A stretch of 64,000 nt of DNA, from contig NZ_JAOCQF010000001.1 in the NCBI RefSeq assembly GCF_025380365.1, forward strand, positions 186,001 to 250,000. Direction: 5' to 3'. The position numbers and the translations under genes are program-made. This document shows positions 16,764 to 25,113 of this stretch, one piece after another. This stretch comes from Albidovulum sediminis. GTDB taxonomy: Bacteria > Pseudomonadota > Alphaproteobacteria > Rhodobacterales > Rhodobacteraceae. The notes under the pieces are model-generated. The model was not told the origin of the DNA. It saw only the letters and a program-made list of their open reading frames with translations, and ran no database searches. Position 1 is the stretch's first letter, and every line of letters begins with the position of its first letter.

Positions 16764-19700
16764 TATTCCAGTTCGATCAGCAGGTCCTTCGCCTCGATCT
16801 GGCTGCCCGGATGGACATGGACCGCCTTCACCGTCGCCGCGCGCTCGGCGTGGATGCCGGTTTCCATCTTCATCGCCTCGATGGTCAGCAAAAGGTCGCC
16901 CGCGTTGACCTTGGCGCCCGCGCCGACCGCAACCGAGGCGACCGAGCCCGGCATCGGCGCGCCGATGTGGTTGGGGTTGCCGTCGGTGGCCTTGGGCCGC
17001 GCGGCGGTCTTCGACTTCACCAGCCGGTTCGGCACGCGGATCACGCGCGGCTGGCCGTTCAGTTCGAAGAACACCTTGACCTCTCCGGTCGCGTCGGTCT
17101 CGCCCACCGCCTGAAGCCGGATTTCCAGCGTCTTGCCGGGGTCGATCTCGGCGGTGATCTCCTCGCCCGGTTCCATGCCGTAGAAGAAGGTCCGGGTCGG
17201 CAGGGTGCGGACCGGGCCGTAGATGCGGTGGCGGCCCATGTAGTCGAGGAAGACCTTGGGATACATGAGATATCCGTTCAGATCCTCGTCATCGACGGCA
17301 AAGCCCAGAAGTTCCTTCGACACGGCGGCGCGGGTCGCGGCCAGATCGACCGGGGGCAGGTGCTTGCCGGGGCGTTCGGTGTTCGGCCGCTCGCCCTTCA
17401 GCACCTTCTTCACGATGACCTCGGGGAAGCCCCCCGGCGGCTGGCCAAGGTTGCCGCGCAGCATGTCCACGACCGAGTCGGGGAAGGCCACGTCGACGGC
17501 GGGATCCTCGACCTGCGCGCGGCTCAGCCCCTGCGCGACCATCATCAGCGCCATGTCGCCCACGACCTTCGACGACGGCGTGACCTTGACGATGTCGCCG
17601 AACATCCGGTTGGCGTCGGCATAGGCCTGCGCGACCTCGTGCCAGCGTTCCTCAAGCCCAAGGCTGCGCGCCTGGGCCTTGAGGTTGGTGAACTGCCCGC
17701 CCGGCATCTCGTGCAGGTAGACCTCCGAGGCCGGCGCTTCGAGCCCGGACTCAAAAGCGCGGTACTGGTGGCGGACCGCTTCCCAGTAGTTCGACATCTG
17801 ACGGATCGCCGCGATGTCGAGGCCGGTGTCGCGTTCGGTATGGGCCAGCGCCTCGACGATGGAGCCGAGGCAGGGCTGCGAGGTGCCGCCCGAGAAGGCA
17901 TCCATCGCCGCGTCCACCGCCGCAACGCCGGCGTCGGCGGCGGCGAGGATCGTGGCCCCGGCGATGCCGCTGGTGTCATGGGTGTGGAAGTGGATCGGCA
18001 GGCCGACCTCTTCCCTCAGCGCCTTGAAGAGGACGCGCGCGGCGGCGGGCTTCAGGAGGCCGGCCATGTCCTTCAGCCCCAGCACATGCGCGCCCGCATC
18101 GCGCAGCGCCTTGCCCATGGAGACGTAGTAGGCCAGGTCGTATTTCGCCCGGTCGGGGTTCAGGATGTCGCCGGTGTAGCAGATCGCCGCCTCGCAGACC
18201 TTGTCGTTCTCGATCACCGCGTCCATGGCGACGCGCATGTTCTCGACCCAGTTCAGGCTGTCGAAGACGCGGAAGACGTCGATGCCGGTCGTCGCGGCCT
18301 GGCGGACGAATTCCTGCACCACGTTGTCGGGGTAGTTGGTGTAGCCCACCCCGTTCGAGGCGCGCAGCAGCATCTGCGTCATCAGGTTCGGCATCGCCCG
18401 GCGCAGGTCGCGCAGGCGCTGCCAGGGGCATTCCTGCAGGAATCGGTAGGCGACGTCGAAGGTGGCGCCGCCCCAGCATTCGACCGAGAAAAGCTGCGGC
18501 AGGTTCGCGGCGTAGGCGGGCGCCACCTTGATCATGTCGATGGAGCGCATGCGCGTGGCCAGAAGGCTCTGGTGCCCGTCGCGCATCGTGGTGTCGGTCA
18601 GCAGCAGTTTCTTCTGGCTTGCCATCCAGTCCGCCACCGCCTGCGGGCCCTTTTCCTCCAGCAGGGTGCGCGTGCCGGGGGCAGGGGCGGCCCGCAGCGC
18701 GGGCACCTTCGGCGCGCGCGCCTCGGCCGGGGGCTTCGGCCGCCCCGCGGTCTCGGGGTGCCCGTTCACGGTGATGTCGGCGATGTAGGTCAGGATTTTC
18801 GTCGCGCGGTCGCGGCGCTTGCGGAACTGGAACAGGTCCGGCGTCGTGTCGATGAACTTCGTGGTGTAGGTGTTGTTGAGGAAGGTCGGGTGCTTCAGCA
18901 GGTTCTCGACAAAGGCGATGTTGGTGGAGACGCCGCGGATGCGGAACTCGCGCAGCGCCCGGTCCATCCGCGCGATCGCCTGTTCCGGCGTCGGTGCCCA
19001 GGCGGTGACCTTGACCAGAAGCGAGTCGTAGTAGCGGGTGATGACCCCGCCCGAATAGGCGGTGCCGCCATCGAGCCGGATGCCCATGCCGGTGGCGGAG
19101 CGGTAGGCGGTGATGCGGCCGTAGTCGGGGATGAAGTTGTTCTGCGGGTCCTCGGTCGTCACCCGGCACTGGAGCGCGTGGCCCGACAGGCGGATGTCCT
19201 CCTGCCGGGCGATGCCGGTGGCCTCGGCCAGCGTCTTGCCCTCGGCGATGCGGATCTGGGCCTGGACGATGTCGATGCCGGTCACCTCCTCGGTGACGGT
19301 ATGCTCGACCTGGACGCGGGGGTTCACCTCGATGAAGTAGAACTTGCCGGAGTCCATATCCATCAGGAATTCGACGGTGCCGGCGCATTCGTAGTTCACA
19401 TGGGCGCAGATGCGGCGGCCCAGTTCGCAGATATCGGCGCGCTGTTCGTCGGTCAGGTAGGGGGCGGGGGCGCGTTCCACAACCTTCTGGTTCCGGCGCT
19501 GCACGGTGCAGTCCCGCTCGTAAAGGTGGTAGATCGACCCGTGCCGGTCGCCGAGGATCTGCACCTCCACATGGCGCGCGCGCAGGATCATCTTTTCCAG
19601 ATAACCCTCGCCGTTGCCGAAGGCGGCCTCGGCCTCGCGCCGGCCCTCGCGCACCTTTTCGGCCAGTTCGTCAGGCCCGTTGATGGGGCGCATCCCCCGC

Positions 19701-20203
19701 CCGCCGCCGCCCCACGAGGCCTTGAGCATCAGGGGATAGCCAATCTCGGCGGCTTCCTTCCTGATCGCGTCGAAGTCGTCGCCCAGCACCTCGGTCGCGG
19801 GGATCACCGGGACGCCCGCGGCAACGGCCACGCGCCGCGCGCTGGCCTTGTCGCCCAGCGCGCGCATCGTCTCGGCCTTCGGCCCGATGAAGGTGATGCC
19901 GGCGGCGTCGCAGGCCTCCACGAACTCGGGGTTCTCGGACAGGAGCCCGTAGCCCGGATGGATCGCGTCTGCCCCGCATTCCTTCGCGACGCGGATGATC
20001 TCGGGGATCGAGAGATAGGCCGCGACCGGCCCCAGCCCGCCGCCGATCCGGTAGGCCTCGTCGGCCTTGAAACGGTGGAGCGACAGCTTGTCTTCCTCGG
20101 CGTAGACCGCGACGGTCTTCTTTCCCAGCTCGGTCGCCGCGCGCATGACGCGGATCGCGATTTCCCCCCGGTTGGCGACAAGGATCTTGCGGAACTCGGT
20201 CAT
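16763..20203 (-). CDS. pyc: Pyruvate carboxylase
   Basis: 1146 aa biotin enzyme making oxaloacetate from pyruvate and bicarbonate. Domains in order: biotin carboxylase (residues ~5-455, ATP-grasp GGGGRGM and FIEVNPRVQVEHTVTEE), allosteric linker, carboxyltransferase barrel (~540-810, DTTMRDGHQSLLATR and the metal-binding FHTHDTSG), and C-terminal biotin carrier with the biotinylated lysine in EAMKME near the end. Full length for the single-chain form. GGAGGG precedes the ATG. It lies downstream of, and in line with, the lactate dehydrogenase gene, across a 162-nt gap. Confidence 0.97.
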   Translation of the reverse strand: MTEFRKILVANRGEIAIRVMRAATELGKKTVAVYAEEDKLSLHRFKADEAYRIGGGLGPVAAYLSIPEIIRVAKECGADAIHPGYGLLSENPEFVEACDAAGITFIGPKAETMRALGDKASARRVAVAAGVPVIPATEVLGDDFDAIRKEAAEIGYPLMLKASWGGGGRGMRPINGPDELAEKVREGRREAEAAFGNGEGYLEKMILRARHVEVQILGDRHGSIYHLYERDCTVQRRNQKVVERAPAPYLTDEQRADICELGRRICAHVNYECAGTVEFLMDMDSGKFYFIEVNPRVQVEHTVTEEVTGIDIVQAQIRIAEGKTLAEATGIARQEDIRLSGHALQCRVTTEDPQNNFIPDYGRITAYRSATGMGIRLDGGTAYSGGVITRYYDSLLVKVTAWAPTPEQAIARMDRALREFRIRGVSTNIAFVENLLKHPTFLNNTYTTKFIDTTPDLFQFRKRRDRATKILTYIADITVNGHPETAGRPKPPAEARAPKVPALRAAPAPGTRTLLEEKGPQAVADWMASQKKLLLTDTTMRDGHQSLLATRMRSIDMIKVAPAYAANLPQLFSVECWGGATFDVAYRFLQECPWQRLRDLRRAMPNLMTQMLLRASNGVGYTNYPDNVVQEFVRQAATTGIDVFRVFDSLNWVENMRVAMDAVIENDKVCEAAICYTGDILNPDRAKYDLAYYVSMGKALRDAGAHVLGLKDMAGLLKPAAARVLFKALREEVGLPIHFHTHDTSGIAGATILAAADAGVAAVDAAMDAFSGGTSQPCLGSIVEALAHTERDTGLDIAAIRQMSNYWEAVRHQYRAFESGLEAPASEVYLHEMPGGQFTNLKAQARSLGLEERWHEVAQAYADANRMFGDIVKVTPSSKVVGDMALMMVAQGLSRAQVEDPAVDVAFPDSVVDMLRGNLGQPPGGFPEVIVKKVLKGERPNTERPGKHLPPVDLAATRAAVSKELLGFAVDDEDLNGYLMYPKVFLDYMGRHRIYGPVRTLPTRTFFYGMEPGEEITAEIDPGKTLEIRLQAVGETDATGEVKVFFELNGQPRVIRVPNRLVKSKTAARPKATDGNPNHIGAPMPGSVASVAVGAGAKVNAGDLLLTIEAMKMETGIHAERAATVKAVHVHPGSQIEAKDLLIELE

Positions 20204-20365
20204 CGGCGGCCCTCCCTGCTGACGGCGCGGACTTTAGGCTTGCTGCACTGCGGCGCAAGTCCCGAATCCGGCAGATCGTCAGGATTCTGCAACATTCCGT
20301 TCTGCATATTCCCCGCAGCGCGGCACTCTGATGCACAAGCGAAGCATAGAGAGCGAAACGCGACG

Positions 20366-21502
20366 TCAGCGGCCGAGAAGCCGCGCCGGCAGGTCGGCCA
20401 GTTGCCGCGCGCCAAGCTGACCCATGTTGGCCCTGAGGTCGCTTGCTAGGAGGTCGATCAGATGCTCAGGCCCGCGGTCACCCAGCGCGCCAAGCGCATA
20501 GTGCCAGGCGCGGCCCAGCATGACGAAATCGGCGCCAAGCGCGATCGCGCGCAGGATGTCGAGCCCGCCCTCGATCCCGCCGTCGAGAATCACAGGCAAC
20601 GTGGTGGCGGCGCGGATGGCGGGCAGCGCCTCGATCGACGCGGGGGCGGCGTCGAACTGCCGGCCCGCGTGATTGGACACCCAGATCGCGTCCGCGCCTT
20701 CGTCCTGAAGCCGCGCCGCATCGTCGGGGTTGAGCACGCCCTTCACGATCAGCGGCCCGTCCCAGGCGTCGCGCAAGGCGCCGAGATAGTCCCAGTCGGG
20801 CGCGGTGCGCAGCAGGTATCCGGCATGCGCGGTCGAGGACAGGCTGGACGTGTTGTCGGCGTAGGCGTCGAGGAAGCGCATCCGCGGCATCCCCAGCCTC
20901 AGCGTGCCCGCGGTCCAGGCCGGGCAGCGCGCCACCTGCGCCAGCAGGCGCGGCGTCAGGCGCGGCGGCTGGGTCAGGCCGGACCGGGTCTGCCGCTCCC
21001 GCCGGCTGGCGACGGGGACATCCACGGTCAGGATCAGCGCGCTGAACCCGGCCGCCTTCGCACGGCGGAGCATGTCGGTCCGGATCGCCGGGTCGCGCGG
21101 CGGATAAAGCTGGAACCAGCCGTGTTGGCCGAGGACGGGGGCCAGATCCTCGGGCGTCCGGCTGGCCACGGTCGAAAGGCTGTAGGGCAGCCCCGCCCGC
21201 GCCGCCGCCGCGGCAAGCCTGCGTTCCGCGTCGGGCCAGATCAGCCCCGACATGCCGACCGGCGCCACCCCGAAGGGCAGGGGGAAATCGTGCCCGAAAA
21301 GGCGCACCGAGGGGTCGCAGGCGATTTCCCCGTGCAGGATCGAGGGTCGGAACAGGACCCTGTCGAACTCCGCCCGGTTGCGCCGCAGCGTCGCCTCGGT
21401 GCCCGTCGCGCTGTCCAGGTATTCCCAGACGAAATGCGGAATCCGCGCCCGCGCGCGCGCCCTGAGGTCCGAAATCGCGGGGAATCTCTGGTGCAGGTCC
21501 AT
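20366..21502 (-). CDS. FMN-dependent alpha-hydroxy acid dehydrogenase (LldD-like)
   Basis: 378 aa, family of L-lactate dehydrogenase, glycolate oxidase and mandelate dehydrogenase. FMN barrel motifs: FPLPFGVAPVGMSGL, YSLSTVASRTPEDL, WFQLYPPRDP, and the catalytic block VSNHAGRQFD containing the active-site His and Arg, then GGIEGGLDI. The ATG at 21502 gives the usual N terminus (DLHQRFPAISDLRARAR). Conversion of L-lactate to pyruvate would feed pyc downstream, but substrate specificity is inferred. Confidence 0.88.
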   Translation of the reverse strand: MDLHQRFPAISDLRARARARIPHFVWEYLDSATGTEATLRRNRAEFDRVLFRPSILHGEIACDPSVRLFGHDFPLPFGVAPVGMSGLIWPDAERRLAAAAARAGLPYSLSTVASRTPEDLAPVLGQHGWFQLYPPRDPAIRTDMLRRAKAAGFSALILTVDVPVASRRERQTRSGLTQPPRLTPRLLAQVARCPAWTAGTLRLGMPRMRFLDAYADNTSSLSSTAHAGYLLRTAPDWDYLGALRDAWDGPLIVKGVLNPDDAARLQDEGADAIWVSNHAGRQFDAAPASIEALPAIRAATTLPVILDGGIEGGLDILRAIALGADFVMLGRAWHYALGALGDRGPEHLIDLLASDLRANMGQLGARQLADLPARLLGR

Positions 21503-21782
21503 GTTTCGATCCAGGGGGCAAGGCGTCGTCAATATCCAGTGCGGGCAGGGGCCTCAGCCGGCATGCAGGCGCGCGGCGCCGATCTCGCGCATCCAGGCCT
21601 CGGTTACATGCTGATAGATCACACGGTTGAGGTACTGGACCAAGCGACTGTTCCCCGTTCACTGCCACCCACAGGTGTAGCGAACCGCGCCGAAGGTGCA
21701 AGGCCGCCGCGCCGCAGGCCATGGCGAACGGACCGGGAACACGGGCTTTCATTTTCTGGCGCCGGGGCATAGATTGGCGGCC

Positions 21783-24155
21783 ATGAGCCGTTTTGCCGAC
21801 GATCCGTCCGACCAAGACATGCCCGGGGGCGCCGCCCTGTCGCTGTCCGCGCGCGCCATGGCGGCGCGGCCTGCGCCCTATCTCGACGGGCTGAACCCGG
21901 CGCAGCGGCAGGCGGTCGAGGCGCTCGATGGTCCGGTCCTGATGCTGGCCGGCGCCGGCACCGGCAAGACCCGTGCCCTGACCGCGCGGATCGTGCATCT
22001 TCTGGCCACCGGGCGGGCGCGCCCGAACGAGATCCTCGCCGTCACCTTCACCAACAAGGCCGCGCGCGAGATGAAGGACCGCGTCGGCCGGCTGATGGGG
22101 CAGGCGGTTGAGGGGTTGCCGTGGATGGGCACCTTCCACTCGATCAGCGTTAAGATCCTCAGACGGCATGCCGAACTGGTCGGGTTGAAGTCGAACTTCA
22201 CCATCCTCGACACCGACGACCAGATCCGGCTTCTGAAACAGGTGATCGCGGCCGCGAACATCGACGAAAAGCGCTGGCCCGCGCGGCAACTGGCCGGCCT
22301 CATCGACCACTGGAAGAACCGCGCCTGGGGCCCCGATCAGGTGCCTTCGTCCGAGGCCGCGGCCTTCAACCACGTCGGAACGGAGCTTTACGCCGCCTAC
22401 CAGCAGCGCCTGCTGACGCTGAACGCCTGCGACTTCGGCGACCTTCTGCTGCATGTCGTGACGATCTTCCAGAAACACCCCGACGTGCTGGCGCAGTACC
22501 AGCGCATGTTCCGCTACATCCTTGTCGACGAATACCAGGATACCAACGTCGCCCAGTATCTCTGGCTGCGCCTGCTCGCCGCGGGGCATCGCAACATCTG
22601 CTGCGTGGGCGACGACGACCAGTCGATCTACGGCTGGCGGGGGGCGGAGGTCGGCAACATCCTGCGCTTCGAAAAGGACTTTCCGGGCGCGACGGTGATC
22701 CGGCTGGAACAGAACTACCGCTCCACTGAACACATCCTCGCCGCCGCCTCGGGGCTGATCGCGGCCAACGCCGGGCGGCTCGGCAAGACCTTGTGGACCG
22801 AGGCAAAGGGCGGCGAGAAGGTACGCCTGATCGGCCACTGGGACGGCGAGGAAGAGGCGCGCTGGATCGGCGAGGAGGCGGAGGCGCTGCAACGCGGCAC
22901 CCGCGGGCGCGACCCCGTCAGCCTCGACCGCCAGGCGATTCTCGTCCGCGCCTCCCACCAAATGCGCGCGTTCGAGGACCGGTTCCTGACCATCGGCCTG
23001 CCCTACCGGGTCGTGGGCGGCCCGCGCTTCTACGAACGGCTCGAAGTGCGCGACGCCATGGCCTATTTCCGGATGGCGGTCAGCCCCGCCGACGACCTGG
23101 CCTTCGAGAGGATCGTGAACACGCCCAAGCGCGGGCTGGGCGACAAGGCGGTGCAGACGATCCAGCGCCAGGCCCGCGAGGACGGGACGAGCCTGCACGA
23201 GGCTGCGCGCTACTGCGCCGCCTCGGGCCGGATCGGTGGCAAGGGCGGGGCGCAGTTGCGGCTTCTGGTGGAACAGATCGACCGCTGGCACCGGGCGGTG
23301 CAGGTCGCCGACTACGACCACGTCCGCCTGGCCGAAACCATCCTCGACGAATCGGGCTACACCGCCATGTGGCAGGCCGACAAGACGCCCGAGGCGCCGG
23401 GGCGGCTTGAAAACCTCAAGGAACTCGTCAAGGCGCTGGAAAACTTCGACAACCTGCAAGGCTTCCTCGAACATGTCTCGCTGATCATGGACAACGACAG
23501 CGAGGATGCGGAGGAGAAGATCACCATCATGACGCTCCATGCCGCCAAGGGGCTGGAATTTCCGGTGGTCTTCCTGCCGGGATGGGAGGACGGGCTGTTC
23601 CCCTCTCAGCGCAGCATGGACGAAAGCGGGTTGAAGGGGCTGGAGGAGGAGCGGCGGCTGGCCTATGTCGGCATCACCAGGGCGGAGGAACTCTGCACAA
23701 TCTCCTTCGCCGGCAACCGCCGCGTCTACGGCCAGTGGCAAAGCCAGTTGCCCTCGCGCTTCATCGACGAACTGCCCGCGCGCGAGGTCGAGGTGCTGAC
23801 GCCCCCCGGCCTTTACGGCGGCGGCTATGGCGCTGCTGCCCCGCAGGCAAGCGCGATGGAAGACCGCGCGACCCGCGCCGATGTCTACAACTCTCCGGGC
23901 TGGAAGCGGATGCAGGACCGCTCCGGCCAGCGTGGCCTGTCGCAGCCGCGCGAGGCGCGCCACGCCGTCATCGACCTTGACGCGGTCTCGGCCTTCACCG
24001 AGGGCGACCGCGTCTTTCACCGCAAGTTCGGCTACGGCACGGTCGAGGGGACCGAGGGCGACAAGCTCGAGATTGCCTTCGACAAGGCCGGCGTGAAGCA
24101 TGTCGTGGCCAGCTTCGTCGTCGCCGCCGAAACCGCGGACGACATCCCCTTCTGA
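21783..24155 (+). CDS. uvrD: ATP-dependent DNA helicase UvrD/PcrA
   Basis: 790 aa superfamily 1A 3'-5' helicase for nucleotide excision and mismatch repair. Helicase motifs in order: GAGTGKT (~57), TFTNKAAREM, VDEYQDTN, GDDDQSIYGWRGA, LEQNYRS, MTLHAAKGLEFPVVF, and RRLAYVGITRAEE. The C-terminal Tudor-like piece contains FTEGDRVFHRKFGYGTVEG. The ATG at 21783 is preferred; the upstream in-frame extension is not protein-like. UvrD and PcrA cannot be separated from sequence alone. Confidence 0.94.
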   Translation: MSRFADDPSDQDMPGGAALSLSARAMAARPAPYLDGLNPAQRQAVEALDGPVLMLAGAGTGKTRALTARIVHLLATGRARPNEILAVTFTNKAAREMKDRVGRLMGQAVEGLPWMGTFHSISVKILRRHAELVGLKSNFTILDTDDQIRLLKQVIAAANIDEKRWPARQLAGLIDHWKNRAWGPDQVPSSEAAAFNHVGTELYAAYQQRLLTLNACDFGDLLLHVVTIFQKHPDVLAQYQRMFRYILVDEYQDTNVAQYLWLRLLAAGHRNICCVGDDDQSIYGWRGAEVGNILRFEKDFPGATVIRLEQNYRSTEHILAAASGLIAANAGRLGKTLWTEAKGGEKVRLIGHWDGEEEARWIGEEAEALQRGTRGRDPVSLDRQAILVRASHQMRAFEDRFLTIGLPYRVVGGPRFYERLEVRDAMAYFRMAVSPADDLAFERIVNTPKRGLGDKAVQTIQRQAREDGTSLHEAARYCAASGRIGGKGGAQLRLLVEQIDRWHRAVQVADYDHVRLAETILDESGYTAMWQADKTPEAPGRLENLKELVKALENFDNLQGFLEHVSLIMDNDSEDAEEKITIMTLHAAKGLEFPVVFLPGWEDGLFPSQRSMDESGLKGLEEERRLAYVGITRAEELCTISFAGNRRVYGQWQSQLPSRFIDELPAREVEVLTPPGLYGGGYGAAAPQASAMEDRATRADVYNSPGWKRMQDRSGQRGLSQPREARHAVIDLDAVSAFTEGDRVFHRKFGYGTVEGTEGDKLEIAFDKAGVKHVVASFVVAAETADDIPF

Positions 24156-24240
24156 TCCGCCTTCTTCGTTGCCTTGAACACGCCCGCCGGGCGCGCGCCG
24201 GCCTGCGCGGGCTGTCGATGCCTGTCCCGCTGCAAGGAAA

Positions 24241-24280
24241 AAAGAAAACGGCGGCCCCTGGGAGGAGGAGGGACCGCCGT
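24241..24280 (-). terminator. CcsR-like hairpin 8, also the array terminator
   Basis: 7-bp stem ACGGCGG/CCGCCGT (24248-24254 with 24274-24280), extendable by four pairs inside, with a loop bearing CCTCCTCCC. It is followed on the minus strand by TTTCTTTTTT, giving a Rho-independent terminator for the whole transcript. Confidence 0.82.
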
Positions 24281-24284
24281 CATG

Positions 24285-24318
24285 ACGTGGACCCCAGGGA
24301 GGAGGAGGGGGCCCGCGT
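24285..24318 (-). ncRNA. CcsR-like hairpin 7
   Basis: 11-position stem with one mismatch and one G-U pair (24285-24295 with 24308-24318) and a 12-nt loop CTCCTCCTCCCT. Confidence 0.75.
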
Positions 24319-24333
24319 TGGGTCGTGAAGGGT

Positions 24334-24369
24334 CGGTGGCGGCTCAGGGAGGAGGAGGAGCCGCCACCG
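24334..24369 (-). ncRNA. CcsR-like hairpin 6
   Basis: Perfect 12-bp stem CGGTGGCGGCTC/GAGCCGCCACCG (24334-24345 with 24358-24369) and a 12-nt loop CTCCTCCTCCCT. Confidence 0.82.
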
Positions 24370-24376
24370 TCTTCAC

Positions 24377-24414
24377 TGCGGCGCACCCAAGGGAGGAGGA
24401 GGGGCGCGCACGCA
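24377..24414 (-). ncRNA. CcsR-like hairpin 5
   Basis: 12-bp stem with a single bulged base (24377-24388 with 24402-24414) and a 13-nt loop bearing CCTCCTCCC. Confidence 0.75.
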
Positions 24415-24470
24415 TGCCTTTGGGCCATCCGGGCCCGAAATCTGTCCGGCGTCCTGCCGGGAAGGGAAGT

Positions 24471-24506
24471 CGCGGCGGTGGCAGGGAGGAGGAAGCCACC
24501 GCCGCG
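24471..24506 (-). ncRNA. CcsR-like hairpin 4
   Basis: Perfect 12-bp stem CGCGGCGGTGGC/GCCACCGCCGCG (24471-24482 with 24495-24506) and a 12-nt loop bearing CCTCCTCCC. It is followed by a 92-nt step to the next unit, which holds only weak hairpins without the motif, possibly a decayed unit. Confidence 0.82.
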
Positions 24507-24514
24507 CTTCGGTC

Positions 24515-24546
24515 CGGAACCCTCAGGGAGGGAGGAGGGGGTTCCG
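24515..24546 (-). ncRNA. CcsR-like hairpin 3
   Basis: Perfect 8-bp stem CGGAACCC/GGGTTCCG and a 16-nt loop containing CCTCCTCCCTCCC, an extended form of the motif. Confidence 0.78.
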
Positions 24547-24554
24547 TCGGTCTC

Positions 24555-24588
24555 GCGGCGACATCAGGGAGGAGGAAGATGCCGCCGC
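24555..24588 (-). ncRNA. CcsR-like hairpin 2
   Basis: 11-position stem (24555-24565 with 24578-24588), all paired in the minus-strand RNA if one G-U pair is counted. The 12-nt loop bears CCTCCTCCC. Confidence 0.8.
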
Positions 24589-24592
24589 TGGT

Positions 24593-24620
24593 CCCGCGCC
24601 AGGGAGGAGGAAGGCGCGGG
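24593..24620 (-). ncRNA. CcsR-like hairpin 1
   Basis: 8-bp stem (24613-24620 with 24593-24600, CCCGCGCC family) and a 12-nt loop bearing CCTCCTCCC. Closest to the DUF1127 stop. Confidence 0.8.
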
Positions 24621-24627
24621 GAATTCC

Positions 24628-24843
24628 TTACTTGCCGTAGGCCGCCTCGATCGAGATCGAGTCGATCATCGACCGGTTGATGCCCAGGTCGCTGAGGTCG
24701 CGGTCGGTCAGGGCGTTCAGTTCCTTGACCGTCTGGCGGTAAACCTTGTAGCGGCTGCGGGCATCCTGCAGGTTGCGGAGGAAAGCGCCGATCCGGTCGG
24801 TCAGCCCCAGTTCAACTCCACTCAGCATCGATACGTTTGCCAT
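24628..24843 (-). CDS. ccaF1: DUF1127 small basic protein (CcaF1-like)
   Basis: 71 aa. The C-terminal half is a DUF1127 domain: YRQTVKELNALTDRDLSDLG followed by INRSMIDSISIEAAYG. AAGGTG lies about 7 nt before the ATG. The gene immediately precedes the eight-hairpin array and ends 7 nt before it, the same arrangement as Rhodobacter sphaeroides RSP_6037 (CcaF1), which I recall as a small RNA-binding protein involved in CcsR maturation and stress-linked control of C1 metabolism. Assignment rests on the domain plus this context. Confidence 0.87.
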   Translation of the reverse strand: MANVSMLSGVELGLTDRIGAFLRNLQDARSRYKVYRQTVKELNALTDRDLSDLGINRSMIDSISIEAAYGK

Positions 24844-24865
24844 TTCATCACCTTTTCATCATCTC

Positions 24866-24883
24866 GACGCCGTCCCTGGCGTC
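24866..24883. promoter_or_regulatory. Inverted repeat in the DUF1127 leader
   Basis: Perfect 6-bp inverted repeat GACGCC-N6-GGCGTC, 23 nt upstream of the DUF1127 ATG. A TTGACG hexamer (minus strand, 24892-24887) lies just upstream. It could be an operator or a 5' UTR hairpin. No convincing -10 or RpoH-type promoter was identified. Confidence 0.35.
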
Positions 24884-25113
24884 CTGCGTCAAGCGCCTTG
24901 TTCTGCGCTGTTGGGGCTAACATGGGCCGGATGCTGCGACTGCACAATAGGTCGCGCAGTCAATGCTGCCATGCAGAAAATGCATAACCCATTCTGACCT
25001 GTTTTCGGGCATTTGCCTTGTCCTTGCGTCATTTTTTAGGCTTGGTGCGGATGCGCCCCTTGCCGTTGTCATGCAACCGTCACAACTCTGGCGCCAAAGC
25101 GAAGGAGCCTGCG

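Larger units (their letters stand above)
24248..24620 (-). repeat. Array of eight CcsR/cuckoo-type hairpins downstream of a DUF1127 gene
   Basis: Eight hairpins on the strand of the upstream DUF1127 gene. Each has a GC-rich stem of about 8-12 bp and an apical loop with CCUCCUCCC, which is complementary to the GGAGG Shine-Dalgarno core. Five-prime ends fall at 24620, 24588, 24546, 24506, 24414, 24369, 24318 and 24280. The array starts 7 nt after the stop codon and ends with a U-tract. The stem sequences differ while the loop is invariant, which shows selection on structure. Rhodobacter sphaeroides, as I recall, has four such RNAs (CcsR1-4) after RSP_6037; this window has eight. Confidence 0.88.

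Noticed and set aside
16811-20449. A 3.6-kb plus-strand open frame opposite pyc
   Set aside because: Antisense to a textbook pyruvate carboxylase, with shadow-like composition.
21554-21643. 29-codon minus-strand frame with TTG start upstream of lldD (contains YLNRVIYQHVTEAWM)
   Set aside because: It looks somewhat protein-like but has no ATG/GTG start in a good position, no clear ribosome site and no recognised family; left out for lack of support.
20478-24428. A 3.9-kb open frame on the minus strand opposite uvrD and across the lldD region
   Set aside because: It is antisense to clearly homologous proteins, its composition is His/Arg/Gly/Asp-rich as expected for GC-rich shadow frames, and no family motif is seen.
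24248-24620. CRISPR array or simple GGA microsatellite
   Set aside because: The constant part is only about 9-12 nt inside variable palindromic stems, and there is no leader or cas gene. The pattern is structured RNA, not repeat-spacer.
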